Below are positions 17,996 through 27,323 of a DNA stretch of 64,000 nucleotides, in pieces; the stretch's first letter is position 1; every line of letters starts with the position of its first letter. Position numbers and translations under genes: made by a program. Below the pieces are notes generated by a model, which ran no database searches, was not told where the DNA came from, and worked only from the letters and a program-made list of their open reading frames with translations. This stretch comes from Aminipila terrae (lineage in GTDB: Bacteria; Bacillota; Clostridia; Peptostreptococcales; Anaerovoracaceae): assembly GCF_010120715.1 (NCBI RefSeq), contig NZ_CP047591.1:1612001-1676000 (forward strand), written 5' to 3'.

Positions 17996-18691
17996 TTATT
18001 TTGTTAAGGCCAGGTTATAATGATGTCTGCCCATAATTCCGGGGGCGCACTCCAACCGCTTGACTTTAAAACCAGATTTATCAATAATATCAAGCAACTC
18101 ATCTTTGTTAAACAAATAAATATGATCATTAATGACCGGTACATTTTTGTTTGGATCAGGTATTTCTTTTACTTCAGAAAAATATTTAGTGACCTTTCCC
18201 CAGGAAGAGGCATCAGGCGTGCTTAAATATAAACAGCCTTTCTCAGTTAAAAGGTTATATATTTTTTGTAAAGTGGGAACAGGGTTAAAATTCAAGTGTT
18301 CCAGAACCTCAGTGAAAATTATCCTATCAAAAGGTTTTGCCCAGGGTACAGAATCTAATTCAATATTATTTACATGGAAGAAAAAATTATATTTATTAAT
18401 CAGAGTTCTGCTTATACAACTGTCGATAAAATCAGTACAAAAAAGGTTACAGTGGAATAGTTTTTTACAATATAATGCTAAAGTTCCATATCCGCAGCCG
18501 ATATCCAGACAATTTTCTATTTCATGATTGATAGAATCTTCATAGAGCCATTTTGCAATATAGGGCCAATAGCTTATCTCTGCATTTTTATATTCATAGA
18601 CATAGTAAGAATGAGGGTCTAAAGTTGAAATTTCATTCTGACATTCAAATATTTTTTTCATCCAGACATCTTCCCAGCAAGAATCTTCCAT
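17996..18691 (-). CDS. class I SAM-dependent methyltransferase
   Basis: A 231-residue protein starting at 18691 (MEDSCWEDVW), where AAGGAG lies 7 nt upstream; a longer frame to 18751 lacks such a site. The Rossmann glycine motif is CLDIGCGYGTLALYCKK, followed by the acidic ribose-binding region and motif FDRIIFTEVLEHL of the Methyltransf_11/23 type. Substrate unknown. It lies upstream of the two fibre-like genes on the same strand and is divergent from a second methyltransferase at 18801, so both may act on surface glycans or glycan-chain ends, as in other polysaccharide loci. Confidence 0.8.
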   Translation of the reverse strand: MEDSCWEDVWMKKIFECQNEISTLDPHSYYVYEYKNAEISYWPYIAKWLYEDSINHEIENCLDIGCGYGTLALYCKKLFHCNLFCTDFIDSCISRTLINKYNFFFHVNNIELDSVPWAKPFDRIIFTEVLEHLNFNPVPTLQKIYNLLTEKGCLYLSTPDASSWGKVTKYFSEVKEIPDPNKNVPVINDHIYLFNKDELLDIIDKSGFKVKRLECAPGIMGRHHYNLALTK

Positions 18692-18800
18692 AATGAAACT
18701 CCTTCCATTTATTTTATATAGTATATTAATAAGTGCTTCTACATGAACCATTTTTCCAGTTAATCATAAGTTATATAAAGTCTATAAAAAGAAGGTACCA

Positions 18801-19778
18801 GTGATTATGAGTTATGAAGGATTACCAGGATTTAAAAAGCTTCTCATGCAAAGATATGGAATAAACAGTATTGAAGAGGTTCAGGACCCTTTAGCAAAGA
18901 TGTATCTGGATTTTGCATTAAGTACCGTTTATAGAGCAGAACTGGTTAAAAATATTATTTTAAAATATACAGATATAAAAGGAAAAAGATATTTAGATGT
19001 GGGATGTGCATATGGAGGATTTCTTGCATCATTTGAAAAAGCAGGAGCAGTAGACGTAACGGGAATCGATATTAACGAACAGCTTTTGGATTATAGCAGG
19101 GCAGTTATAGCGGACTGTAATAGTAAAGCAAGGGTTTACAATAAGAATATCGTAAATGGGGAAGAGGTTCAGCCTTTAGGTAAATTTGACTTAATTACCT
19201 GTAATGATGTAATTGAACATGTGGATAATCCCAAAGCAGCATTAAATAATATGATTTCTATGTTAAACGAAAAGGGCACACTTTTCATGCAGATTCCCAA
19301 CAGAATGTCGGCATCTTTTATCCGGTCCGATGGACATTTTCAATTATTTGGCATCAGTATTCTCCCGAAACCATTGGCTGATAAATATTTTAATGCAGTT
19401 TACCCTGCCAGCAGACACGATGTGACTTATAAAAGCTTAAATTACTATTTGAATAATCTGAAAGAGCTTGGTATGGAATGTAATGTAATAAAACCTATGC
19501 AGGAAGATAAAGATAAAAGCCTAAAATCAATATTAAATACTTTTAACGAATGTGAAAAGCTTATAAATGAAGATCTTATTTCTATTCCACCGGAATTAAA
19601 GGATACGGTTAAAAAGCGGGTTTTGAAGATGTCTGCGTTATTTAAACGGCAATATAACAAATATTTAAACTTAAAAAATACAGGCAGTAATAGTTCAGAG
19701 GTCCTGGCAGGAAAGCTCATACAAAAATTCGGAGAAGATTTCTGGATTATCCTTGCTGGAAAGCCAGTATGCAAATAA
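18801..19778 (+). CDS. class I SAM-dependent methyltransferase
   Basis: A 325-residue protein with motif YLDVGCAYGGFLASFEKAG, the acidic end of strand beta-2 in VTGIDINEQ, and FDLITCNDVIEHVDNP, all standard for Methyltransf_11/23 enzymes. The start is GTG at 18801 (GAAGG 5 nt upstream) or the ATG two codons later. The C-terminal third is helical and lysine-rich without a recognised domain. It is divergent from the 17996-18691 methyltransferase across about 110 bp and leads into the unknown protein and glycosyltransferases on the plus strand. Substrate unknown. Confidence 0.8.
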   Translation: MIMSYEGLPGFKKLLMQRYGINSIEEVQDPLAKMYLDFALSTVYRAELVKNIILKYTDIKGKRYLDVGCAYGGFLASFEKAGAVDVTGIDINEQLLDYSRAVIADCNSKARVYNKNIVNGEEVQPLGKFDLITCNDVIEHVDNPKAALNNMISMLNEKGTLFMQIPNRMSASFIRSDGHFQLFGISILPKPLADKYFNAVYPASRHDVTYKSLNYYLNNLKELGMECNVIKPMQEDKDKSLKSILNTFNECEKLINEDLISIPPELKDTVKKRVLKMSALFKRQYNKYLNLKNTGSNSSEVLAGKLIQKFGEDFWIILAGKPVCK

Positions 19779-19859
19779 GAGATAATAAGGGAACAATATC
19801 TTTACAGACCGCATAGTATATATATATATATTAACCTGAATAAAAGGAGTGATATTTTT

Positions 19860-20444
19860 ATGGCATGCAATAATATACCAGAAGAATGCCAACTGGATTT
19901 GTGGGCAAAGGTTATTGTAGCAAAGAATATACAAAATGATGAGCCGATATTGGGATCTTTTGACCCATATGGCGAGCCAGTGGGAGAAAGTATAGTTGTT
20001 ACTGTGGGATCTACGGAAAATATTATTTGTTTAGAAGATTTTAAGGTGACATTTGATCCGGATCAGGTAACAGAAGATTTTATCTGCACCAGTAAGGTTG
20101 TCCTTACTATTCCGTTTACTTTCTTCTTATTCTTAAAAACCAATCTTGGTTATGTAACTGCTGCAACTACAAAAACATTTACAAAAGAAATACCTGTCAG
20201 TGAATTCATTAAACTGGACGGGACACCATTAACACAGTCTGAATTTAAGACTCAGGTTGATCAGTCTAAAGTTGTTGTATGTAATTATGAATTAGTCGAT
20301 ATTGATATTGTAGCTAAAGATCCGGGTGATCCGACTCATCAGACAATAAAGCTTGTTATAACAGCAACAATTGTCGATAAGCTGGGTAAATATCGTGATG
20401 TTATTGTATATGGCTACTTAGAAGACTTGGGCTGCAGAGATTAG
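19860..20444 (+). CDS. conserved-looking hypothetical surface protein
   Basis: A 194-residue protein I do not recognise. It starts MACNNIPEECQLDLWAKVIV after AAAAGGAGTGATATTTTT, has no signal peptide and no clear membrane helix, and contains six or so cysteines spread along its length. It is strongly beta-strand-like (FICTSKVVLTIPFTFFLFLK, IKLVITATIVDKLGKYRDVI), reminiscent of spore-coat or exosporium proteins that lack secretion signals. It is followed by its own terminator, so it may be made in amounts different from the glycosyltransferases downstream. Role in the surface or spore layer is inference. Confidence 0.55.
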   Translation: MACNNIPEECQLDLWAKVIVAKNIQNDEPILGSFDPYGEPVGESIVVTVGSTENIICLEDFKVTFDPDQVTEDFICTSKVVLTIPFTFFLFLKTNLGYVTAATTKTFTKEIPVSEFIKLDGTPLTQSEFKTQVDQSKVVVCNYELVDIDIVAKDPGDPTHQTIKLVITATIVDKLGKYRDVIVYGYLEDLGCRD

Positions 20445-20448
20445 CAGA

Positions 20449-20484
20449 AAATGAGAATGCCTGATATTTCGGTCATTCTCATTT
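20449..20484 (+). terminator. terminator-like hairpin
   Basis: AAATGAGAATG (20449-20459) pairs with CATTCTCATTT (20474-20484). It lies just after the unknown protein gene; the T-tract is short. Confidence 0.6.
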
Positions 20485-20531
20485 AAAATGACGGAGTTTA
20501 TTTATTAAACTCATATGAAGGATGTGGTATT

Positions 20532-21553
20532 TTGAATGTACTTTTCCAAACTAGAAAGGACTATAAAGAAAATCTGGCGGGAGACAGCATTCAAATGCAA
20601 AAAACAAAGGAATATTTAGAAAAAATTGGAATAGATGTCGATATTTCAACGAAAGATTATATTAGCCTGGAAAAATATGATATTATTCATATTTTCAATC
20701 TTACCAGAATAAAAGAATCCTATGGCTTTACCCAAAATGCTTTGAAACAGGGTAAGCCTTATGCACTTTCAACAATCTACTGGGATATGTCCGATTATAT
20801 TAAAAACGGGAAAAATACACCCACCAGGATTGAATGGTGGAAAAGAGATAACCATTTACGAGAGGAAATGCTGAATAATGCTGCTATTTTGCTACCAAAC
20901 AGCGAAATCGAATGGGAAGTATTAAAAAGAAGTTTTAATGTAAAATGCCAATATTCCGTTATACCAAACTGTGCGGACCGATTCTTTTATGATGCGAAAC
21001 CTGATAACTTTATTTCTGAATATGGGCTAACTGATTTTATTCTATGTGTAGGAAGAATAAGTTGTAGAAAAAATCAGTTAGCATTAATTAATGCTCTGAA
21101 AGGTACAGGATTAAACGTAGTATTAATAGGCCCTAATAACAATGAAGATTATTATAAACAATGTAAATTTGCTGCAGGCAGTAACGCTTTATTTATTGAT
21201 CAGATGCCTTACTATAAACTGGCTTCAGCCTATGCCGCAGCAAAAGTACATGTCCTTCCCAGCTGGTTTGAAACTCCGGGCTAGCCAGTCTTGAGGCAGG
21301 CCTCGCAGGAAGTAATATAGTTTCCACCAATATAGGATCAACAGCGGAATACTTTCAGGATAAAGTACTGTACTGTAATCCTTCTTCAGAAGAAAGTATC
21401 AAAAAAGCAGTTTTAGCTGCATACACTATGCCTAAAGGAGTAATATTAAAGAACTTTATTTTCGATCAATATACATGGGAAGTGGCAGCAATGAAGACCT
21501 TAGCTGCATATAAGTCAGTTTTAAAAATCAGACCAACATATGTATCGCAATAA
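20532..21553 (+). CDS. glycosyltransferase, GT4 family (frameshifted)
   Basis: GT-B glycosyltransferase of about 340 residues. The first frame (20532-21284) stops right after SWFETPG. One extra G in CCGGG (21278-21280) restores SWFETPGLASLEAGLAGSNIV, the classic GT4 acceptor loop with the conserved glutamates, and continues to the stop at 21553. The mid-protein ILCVGRISCRKNQLALINAL is the typical donor-domain strand. The start codon is TTG at 20532 with AAGGA upstream. Sugar specificity cannot be read. It begins a run of three glycosyltransferases. Confidence 0.8.
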
Positions 21554-21576
21554 ATTAAACTACAGGAGGGTAAAGA

Positions 21577-22608
21577 ATGCTAACAATAGTTTATCCTGCA
21601 ACTATAGATTATGAATGGATGTATCAAAGACCTCAGCAGTTGCTGAAAGCTTTTGCAGAACTAGGTAACCGGGTTGTTTTCTATAATTATGATTATTTTT
21701 ATAAGCAGCAGGAACCTGTCATTGAATTGTATCCAAATTTCTTTGTATGCAGGGCAGAAGTACCATTAAAGGATATTGGCGTAGAGGGGCCTGTTGTTTT
21801 GTGGATTACTTATCCTATGCATGTACAGTATGTGGGTAAGTTCAACGAAGACCTAGTAGTATTTGATGCGCTTGATGAACCGGCAGGAGAATTCGAATAC
21901 TGGGCAAAAGACGTAAATGAGTTATCCAGTAAATCAGATATTATATTTACAACTGCTAAAAAATTGTATGATTATCATACACAACGGCATGATAATGTTC
22001 ATATGTGCCCAAATGCGGCGGATTATGACCATTTTAGCAAAGCACAAAAGGTATTTGCACAGAAGCCACTGGATTTTCCTAAAAATAACCGACCTACCAT
22101 AGGATATTATGGGGCTCTTGCTACATGGGTTGACTGGGACCTAATCCGCTATATCAGTAATCAGAACAGACACTTTAATTTTGTAATGATAGGACCACTA
22201 TATGATAAATTTAGAAATCCTGTTAAAGCAAATAATATCTACTACCTGGGTAGGAAGGATTACTGGCAGCTCCCGGAATACCTTCAATGGCTTGATGTCT
22301 GCATGATACCATTTAAAGTTACACCAATGATTGAAGGGTGTAATCCTATCAAAATGTATGAATATTTAAGTGCAGGCAAAGCGGTTATTACAACGGATAT
22401 GCCTGAAACAAGCCAATATAGTCAAATCTATGTTGGAAGGACAAAAGAGGAATTTAACCAGAAAATGAGGATTGCTTTATTAGACAAAGAAAACGAAGAA
22501 AGAAAAAATGAGAGAATTTTACTGGCCAAAAATAATTCATGGCACCATAGAGCCGAAAAAGCGCTGGAAGAAATGGAGAAGGCACTGAAAAATAAGGAGG
22601 GGAAGTGA
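21577..22608 (+). CDS. glycosyltransferase, TuaH-like (GT1/GT4 fold)
   Basis: An intact 343-residue GT-B glycosyltransferase. Visible motifs: MYQRPQQLLKAFAELGNRV near the N-terminus, VLWITYPMH, the donor-side TIGYYGALATWVDW, and the C-terminal NPIKMYEYLSAGKAVITTD. This set matches TuaH-type enzymes involved in cell-surface polysaccharides. AGGAGGGTAAAG precedes the ATG. It is closely related to the next gene, so the pair is a tandem duplication. No membrane helices, so it probably works at the cytosolic membrane face. Confidence 0.85.
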   Translation: MLTIVYPATIDYEWMYQRPQQLLKAFAELGNRVVFYNYDYFYKQQEPVIELYPNFFVCRAEVPLKDIGVEGPVVLWITYPMHVQYVGKFNEDLVVFDALDEPAGEFEYWAKDVNELSSKSDIIFTTAKKLYDYHTQRHDNVHMCPNAADYDHFSKAQKVFAQKPLDFPKNNRPTIGYYGALATWVDWDLIRYISNQNRHFNFVMIGPLYDKFRNPVKANNIYYLGRKDYWQLPEYLQWLDVCMIPFKVTPMIEGCNPIKMYEYLSAGKAVITTDMPETSQYSQIYVGRTKEEFNQKMRIALLDKENEERKNERILLAKNNSWHHRAEKALEEMEKALKNKEGK

Positions 22609-23604
22609 TTAGCTGTTTGAGATTATTTATCCTAATACCTTTAGGAATTTAATGATTCAAAGACCACATCAAATATTAAGTGAGTTTGCTAATCAGGGAT
22701 ACAGGGCAACTCTATATAATCTTAATTCTCAGGTTCAGAAAGTTATTGAAATAAAGGAAAATTTCTACAGCTATAATAGAATTCCTCCCCCATTCATTAA
22801 AGAAAATAAAAGAGTACTCTGGATTTCGTACCCTCCATTATATAAACAGATGACTAAGTTCGAAAAAGATTTAATTATATTTGACTGCATTGATTATCCG
22901 GAAGAACAGTTTAAACACTGGAAAAGAGGAATCGACCAGCTCAGACAAGACGCAGACTTTATTTTGTTACTTCACAGAAGCTATATGAATTTAATCGGGG
23001 ATATAAAGATAAAACCTATTTCTGCCAGAATGGAGCTGATTTTAATCATTTCGCACCCGCAACAAATATATTTTGTGATAAACCTGATGACATCAGAAAC
23101 ATAAAAGGTCCTGTCATAGGTTATTTTGGCGCAGTAGCAGACTGGATAGACTGGAAACTGATTAAATTTCTTGCGGAAAAAAATCAATTCTCTATAGTCA
23201 TAATCGGGCCGCTTTTTAAATTACGGGAGTTTCCAGTAAAACGGGAGAATTTGTTTTATCTGGGAGAAAAAGACTATGGAGTTTTACCGGATTATTTGCA
23301 GTGTTTTGACGTGTGTATTATTCCATTTTTAAAAAATAAATTAACTTCAGCATGTAATCCCATCAAAATGTATGAATACTTAAGCGCAGGCAAACCTGTT
23401 ATAACAACTGATCTGGAAGAATGCAGGATTGAAACGATTAAAACTTCGAAAACATATCAGGAATTTTATGATAATATTACTCTTTGCTTAAATAATGATG
23501 ATGCCATACAAAGAGAAAAAAGAATCCATTTCGCCAGGCAGAATTCATGGATGCAAAGGGTGAGGTCTATCCGGTCAGTAATTGAACCCAGACTGGAGCA
23601 ATAG
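22605..23604 (+). CDS. glycosyltransferase, paralogue of the preceding gene (frameshifted)
   Basis: Second TuaH-like glycosyltransferase of about 333 residues. The reading is broken near 22962-22968 (one T missing), after which the frame continues CQNGADFNHFAP, PVIGYFGAVADWIDW, and NPIKMYEYLSAGKPVITTD. The N-terminus also looks damaged: the frame LFEIIYPNTFRN has only a CTG at 22613, while a GTG at 22605 with AAGGAGG, overlapping the previous stop, is one base out of frame. Both are consistent with the base losses seen elsewhere. Function as for its neighbour; sugar unknown. Confidence 0.75.
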
Positions 23605-23686
23605 GACTATTGTGGTGTAACATACATATGTTTTTCATATTATATATAAACTAAAAATCATATAAAATAAGAAAGAAGAGAATAGA

Positions 23687-24550
23687 ATGTTAACATGTAG
23701 TATGATTCCATCACAGAATGTATACGTTTCACAATATTATCCGGATGATAACTTTTGCGATTCACCGTTTTTATATGCAGGAAGGTTCAATGGGCCAGGA
23801 GATATTTACAGGTCCCTGATACAATTTGAATTTGATTTGTGCTGTACAAATAATATAGTTCCTAAAGCCAGTACTATTAAATCAGCCAGTTTGCAACTTG
23901 ACCTGTTTGACAATAAGATCCCAACGGGTAGCGTTGAATTGTCCATTCGCAGAGCCTTCACAGTCTTTAGCCAGTCCTTCGTCACATGGAATACCCAGCC
24001 TACTTTTCCTGATACGGCAGATGCTACTGCCAATATTGCTGCAGGATTTTATGGCATAATGAATGTAGATGTGACAAATCTGGTTAACGGATGGTATACT
24101 GACACGATTCCGAATAACGGTTTGGTTATCACAGGGGATGAAACAAAAGACGCTGTAGTTGGATTTAGAAATACCAGATATCCAAACAGTGGTTCCTGGC
24201 CTAAATTAGTTATTAATTATGTTAAGGGGATTCAGACTGTTTATGCTACAGAAACGATAAATCTACCAGTAAGCGGTCCAGCCTTCAGCACTCCTATTGA
24301 CCTGTCAGGCACGAAAAAAGAAGTAACGTTTCTTATTAAGATTGTCACCTCAGGAGCTTCTGTGGACTCTTCTTTACAAATCAGTGTTAATGGAACTGAT
24401 TATTTCCAAGCCAACGGATCCATTGATGACAGTATGAATTTTGCTTTATCAATAAACCAGACTGCAAACTGGGCTTTTGTCCTGCTTAAATCCCGAACGG
24501 GTGTGGCTACAGTACAAGTGACTCCTGTAACATGGGAGAGTCTGGAATAA
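23687..24550 (+). CDS. DNRLRE-domain surface protein
   Basis: A 287-residue protein with no signal peptide. Residues about 1-180 form a DNRLRE-type beta-sandwich: VSQYYPDDNF, YRSLIQFEFD, IKSASLQLDLFD, FVTWNTQPTF and VDVTNLVNGWY match the family's strands. The remainder (TETINLPVSGPAFSTPIDLSG onwards) resembles the C-terminal DUF6385-like module that accompanies DNRLRE domains in Clostridia; I hold that more loosely. Such leaderless proteins are often spore-surface components. AAGAAGAG precedes the ATG. It closes the surface island and is followed by a strong terminator. Confidence 0.72.
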   Translation: MLTCSMIPSQNVYVSQYYPDDNFCDSPFLYAGRFNGPGDIYRSLIQFEFDLCCTNNIVPKASTIKSASLQLDLFDNKIPTGSVELSIRRAFTVFSQSFVTWNTQPTFPDTADATANIAAGFYGIMNVDVTNLVNGWYTDTIPNNGLVITGDETKDAVVGFRNTRYPNSGSWPKLVINYVKGIQTVYATETINLPVSGPAFSTPIDLSGTKKEVTFLIKIVTSGASVDSSLQISVNGTDYFQANGSIDDSMNFALSINQTANWAFVLLKSRTGVATVQVTPVTWESLE

Positions 24551-24580
24551 GAATAAAAATTTTTATAATTTATGAAAATT

Positions 24581-24622
24581 AAAATGCCTCCATTGGTTAA
24601 AAAACCAGCAGGAGGCATTTTT
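24581..24622. terminator. bidirectional terminator
   Basis: AAAATGCCTCC with GGAGGCATTTTT plus inner TGGTT/AACCA pairing, between the convergent DNRLRE gene (+) and flavo-diiron gene (-). Confidence 0.9.
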
Positions 24623-24630
24623 ATTTGTAC

Positions 24631-25742
24631 CTATACATTCCAGACAACCTTTAAAGGTTCTTCTGTTTCAAATCCACAGGACAATAATAAATCATTAATC
24701 TGTGAAATAGATTCTCCGCTCCATCCGTAAGAACCAAAGGCTTTCCCAATTCTTCCTTTTGGCTTTAAACCTTTCATGTAAGTAAGAAAAGCCATTACGG
24801 AAGGCAACATGGTATTGTTTAATGTAGGTGATCCTACACATATATACTTGGCCTCCAGAGCTCTTGACATGGCATGGGAATAATGCTCTTCAGACAGGTT
24901 TACAACTTCAACAAGGAATCCCTTAGCCGCATATTCTGCTTCCAGTTGCAACGCCAGTTTTTTGTTGTTCCCCACATAGTATCATAAACAATTAAAACCC
25001 TTTGATCATCTGTTTCATTTTTACTCCAGGAAATGTATTTTTGAACTATTTCAGGAATATACTTTGTTACGATAACCCCATGGGATGGGCAGATTGTTTT
25101 GATTTCAAAGCCTGAAACAGCCTGAATTAATTTAGCCACCTGAATACCAAAAGGCAGAACAATGTTTGCGTAATAATCCGCCGCTCGGTCAATGAACTTG
25201 TCCAATCCTTTTTCAGTATCAAAAATTTCACCCGTACCAGTATGTTGCCCAAAGGCATCATTGGAAAATAATATTTTCTCTTCTTCCAGATAAGTAGACA
25301 TACTATCTGGCCAGTGCACCATAGGCATAGGTATAAATTTAAAATTAAATTTACCAGTGTTCAAACTATCCCCAGACTTTACAACGGTAAAATCATATTT
25401 AGCATGGGGATAATAAGCTTTTAAACCTTTTTCGCAGTTGGCGGTCCCGTAAATCATGGCATGTGGGTATTTTTCCATAACTCCTGGCAGGGCACCACTA
25501 TGATCAGGCTCAACGTGGTTACAGATGATATAATCGATAGTCTTTCCCTGAAGGATTTCTTCTATATTTTTTAAGAAATCATCTGTGAATTTTTCTTTTA
25601 CAAAGTCAATAAGGGTAACCTTTTCATCAATTACCAGAAAAGAGTTATATGTGGTTCCAATAGGAGTAAAATATCCATGGAATATTCGTACATCCTTGTC
25701 CACAATCCCTACGCTATAGATGTTTTCAGCTATTGTTATCAT
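24631..25742 (-). CDS. fprA: flavo-diiron protein (FprA-type; frameshifted)
   Basis: Oxygen- and/or nitric-oxide-reducing flavo-diiron enzyme that protects anaerobes by reducing O2 to water or NO to N2O. The N-terminal metallo-beta-lactamase domain shows diiron ligands in [18 protein letters not shown] and the late histidine CPSHG. The C-terminal flavodoxin domain starts [12 protein letters not shown]. The frame breaks in a T6 run (24958-24963, A on the coding strand); with seven bases it reads [18 protein letters not shown] and continues to 24631, for about 371 residues. Its ATG overlaps the rubredoxin stop (ATGA), so electrons likely pass from that rubredoxin. Confidence 0.9.
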
Positions 25743-25870
25743 GCATCCTGCTCCTCAAACTGGTCTTTTCCCACCCCGCAGACAGGACACTCGTAGTCAT
25801 CTGGAAGTTCTTCAAAAGGAGTATCTCCATCATATTCATATCCGCATATCTGGCATACATATTTTTTCAT
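25739..25870 (-). CDS. rubredoxin
   Basis: A 43-residue one-iron electron carrier. The sequence begins [25 protein letters not shown] and ends with an [20 protein letters not shown] tail, so both CxxCG knuckles that ligate Fe are present. The protein is slightly shorter than the usual 52 residues at the C-terminus but complete. Its TGA overlaps the ATG of the flavo-diiron gene by 4 bp, a layout that makes it the probable direct reductant of that enzyme. A GAAAGGAAATG site lies upstream. Confidence 0.93.
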   Translation of the reverse strand: MKKYVCQICGYEYDGDTPFEELPDDYECPVCGVGKDQFEEQDA

Positions 25871-25985
25871 ATCATTTCATTTCCTTTCTTTTTTAATAAA
25901 CTTCAATAATTTGCCTTGATTATACTTTACCTTATAGAAAATGTCTACTTTATTTGTAAAAATAATAAAGAAATAACTTATAAAA

Positions 25986-27158
25986 TTAAGACGATATATA
26001 AGCTTTATCAAAGGTAATATGGACGTAATAGTTTTTGTTCATATCTTTAACCTGCTTATTTATTATGGACTGGATTTCTGATTGCTTTAATTTGCATTCT
26101 GAGGACAGGACCATATCAAAGATTATATTTGTATGAGTTGGTCCCGGAATTAATCTTAAATCGTGTATACCATAAACCCCTTCCAGAGGAGCGATGGTTT
26201 CTTCTAAAATGCTACGGAGCTGTTCGGTAAGAGGATCATTCAGTTTAACTGGGTCCATGTGGACTGTTAATTTAATATTAAGACTTTCGCTTAATGATTT
26301 TTCTATGTTATCCACCATATCATGACTTTCCATGATATCACGGTCTGCATCAACTTCTATGTGTATGGAAGCAAAAAATCTGCCGGGCCCATAGTTGTGT
26401 ACCATTAAATCGTGGGTTCCTATGACACCGCTGTAGGATTCGGCGCCTTTTAAGATGGCTTGGACAAGTTCAGGATCAGGGGCTTCCCCAAGCAAGGGAC
26501 TTGAAGTTTCGCGGATTAGCTGAATCCCAGACCACATAATAAATAATGCCACAAGGCAACCCATATAACCATCCAGCTGGAGTCCCGTAAGCTGACTGAT
26601 AATGATGCTGATAAATACAGCACTAGTAGAAATAACGTCATTTCTGCTATCAGTGCCAGTGGCAGCCAAGGCTACGGAATTAATCTTTTTACCTGCAGAA
26701 ATGTAAAATCTGGACTGCCAGACTTTAACGCCTATGGCTGCAGCCAGAATAATTAATGTTATATAACTAAACTGCATAGGTTCTGGGTGCAAAACCTTGC
26801 TAAAAGATGTTTTTAAAAGCTGAAGTCCCAGGACAATAATAATTACAGAAATTAAAAGTCCTGTAAGGTATTCGATTCGGGCATGTCCGTAAGGATGGCC
26901 TTCATCTTCTGGAAGTGCCGCCAATTTAAACCCGATTAGGGTGATAATAGACGAAGAGGCATCTGCCAGGTTATTTATTCCGTCAGCAATTATAGCAATA
27001 CTGTTTGTAAAAATCCCTGCCAGAACCTTCATGATGCATAATGCTGCATTGGAAACAATACCCACAATTCCAGCCAGTAGGCCATATTTTTGCCGGACTT
27101 CAGGATCATTGGTGCAATCATAATTCTTTATAAATATTTTAAACAAAAATGTACCCAT
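25986..27158 (-). CDS. cation diffusion facilitator (Zn/Fe/Mn efflux)
   Basis: A 390-residue CDF transporter. The start at 27158 (MGTFLFKIFIKNYDC) follows AAGGAG by 6 nt. Six membrane helices occupy residues about 25-215, with the metal-site pattern ADGINNLADASSS (DxxxD) in helix 2 and ATGTDSRNDVIST in helix 5. A cytosolic ferredoxin-like domain follows and is longer than usual (about residues 215-390), apparently two copies (VHNYGPGRFFASIHIEVDAD and RLIPGPTHTNIIFDM). Metal specificity cannot be inferred. No metalloregulator is adjacent. Confidence 0.88.
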   Translation of the reverse strand: MGTFLFKIFIKNYDCTNDPEVRQKYGLLAGIVGIVSNAALCIMKVLAGIFTNSIAIIADGINNLADASSSIITLIGFKLAALPEDEGHPYGHARIEYLTGLLISVIIIVLGLQLLKTSFSKVLHPEPMQFSYITLIILAAAIGVKVWQSRFYISAGKKINSVALAATGTDSRNDVISTSAVFISIIISQLTGLQLDGYMGCLVALFIMWSGIQLIRETSSPLLGEAPDPELVQAILKGAESYSGVIGTHDLMVHNYGPGRFFASIHIEVDADRDIMESHDMVDNIEKSLSESLNIKLTVHMDPVKLNDPLTEQLRSILEETIAPLEGVYGIHDLRLIPGPTHTNIIFDMVLSSECKLKQSEIQSIINKQVKDMNKNYYVHITFDKAYISS

Positions 27159-27323
27159 TTTATTCTCCTTACTATGATATAATGAACTCAATTAACTAAA
27201 CCAGTGTGGCTACGGGCAGGAGTTCATTGAATCATACTGCGAAGCCGCTTGTATGATATTAATGTATGCACTACTAAAGATTAATACACTCTTTAATTGT
27301 ATGCTAAATTTTGGGAGGTTTCA

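Noticed and set aside
27231..27257. ATCATAC/GTATGAT inverted repeat upstream of dsdA as an operator
   Set aside because: The arms are only 7 bp, with a 13-nt loop and no matching site elsewhere in the window; too weak to annotate.
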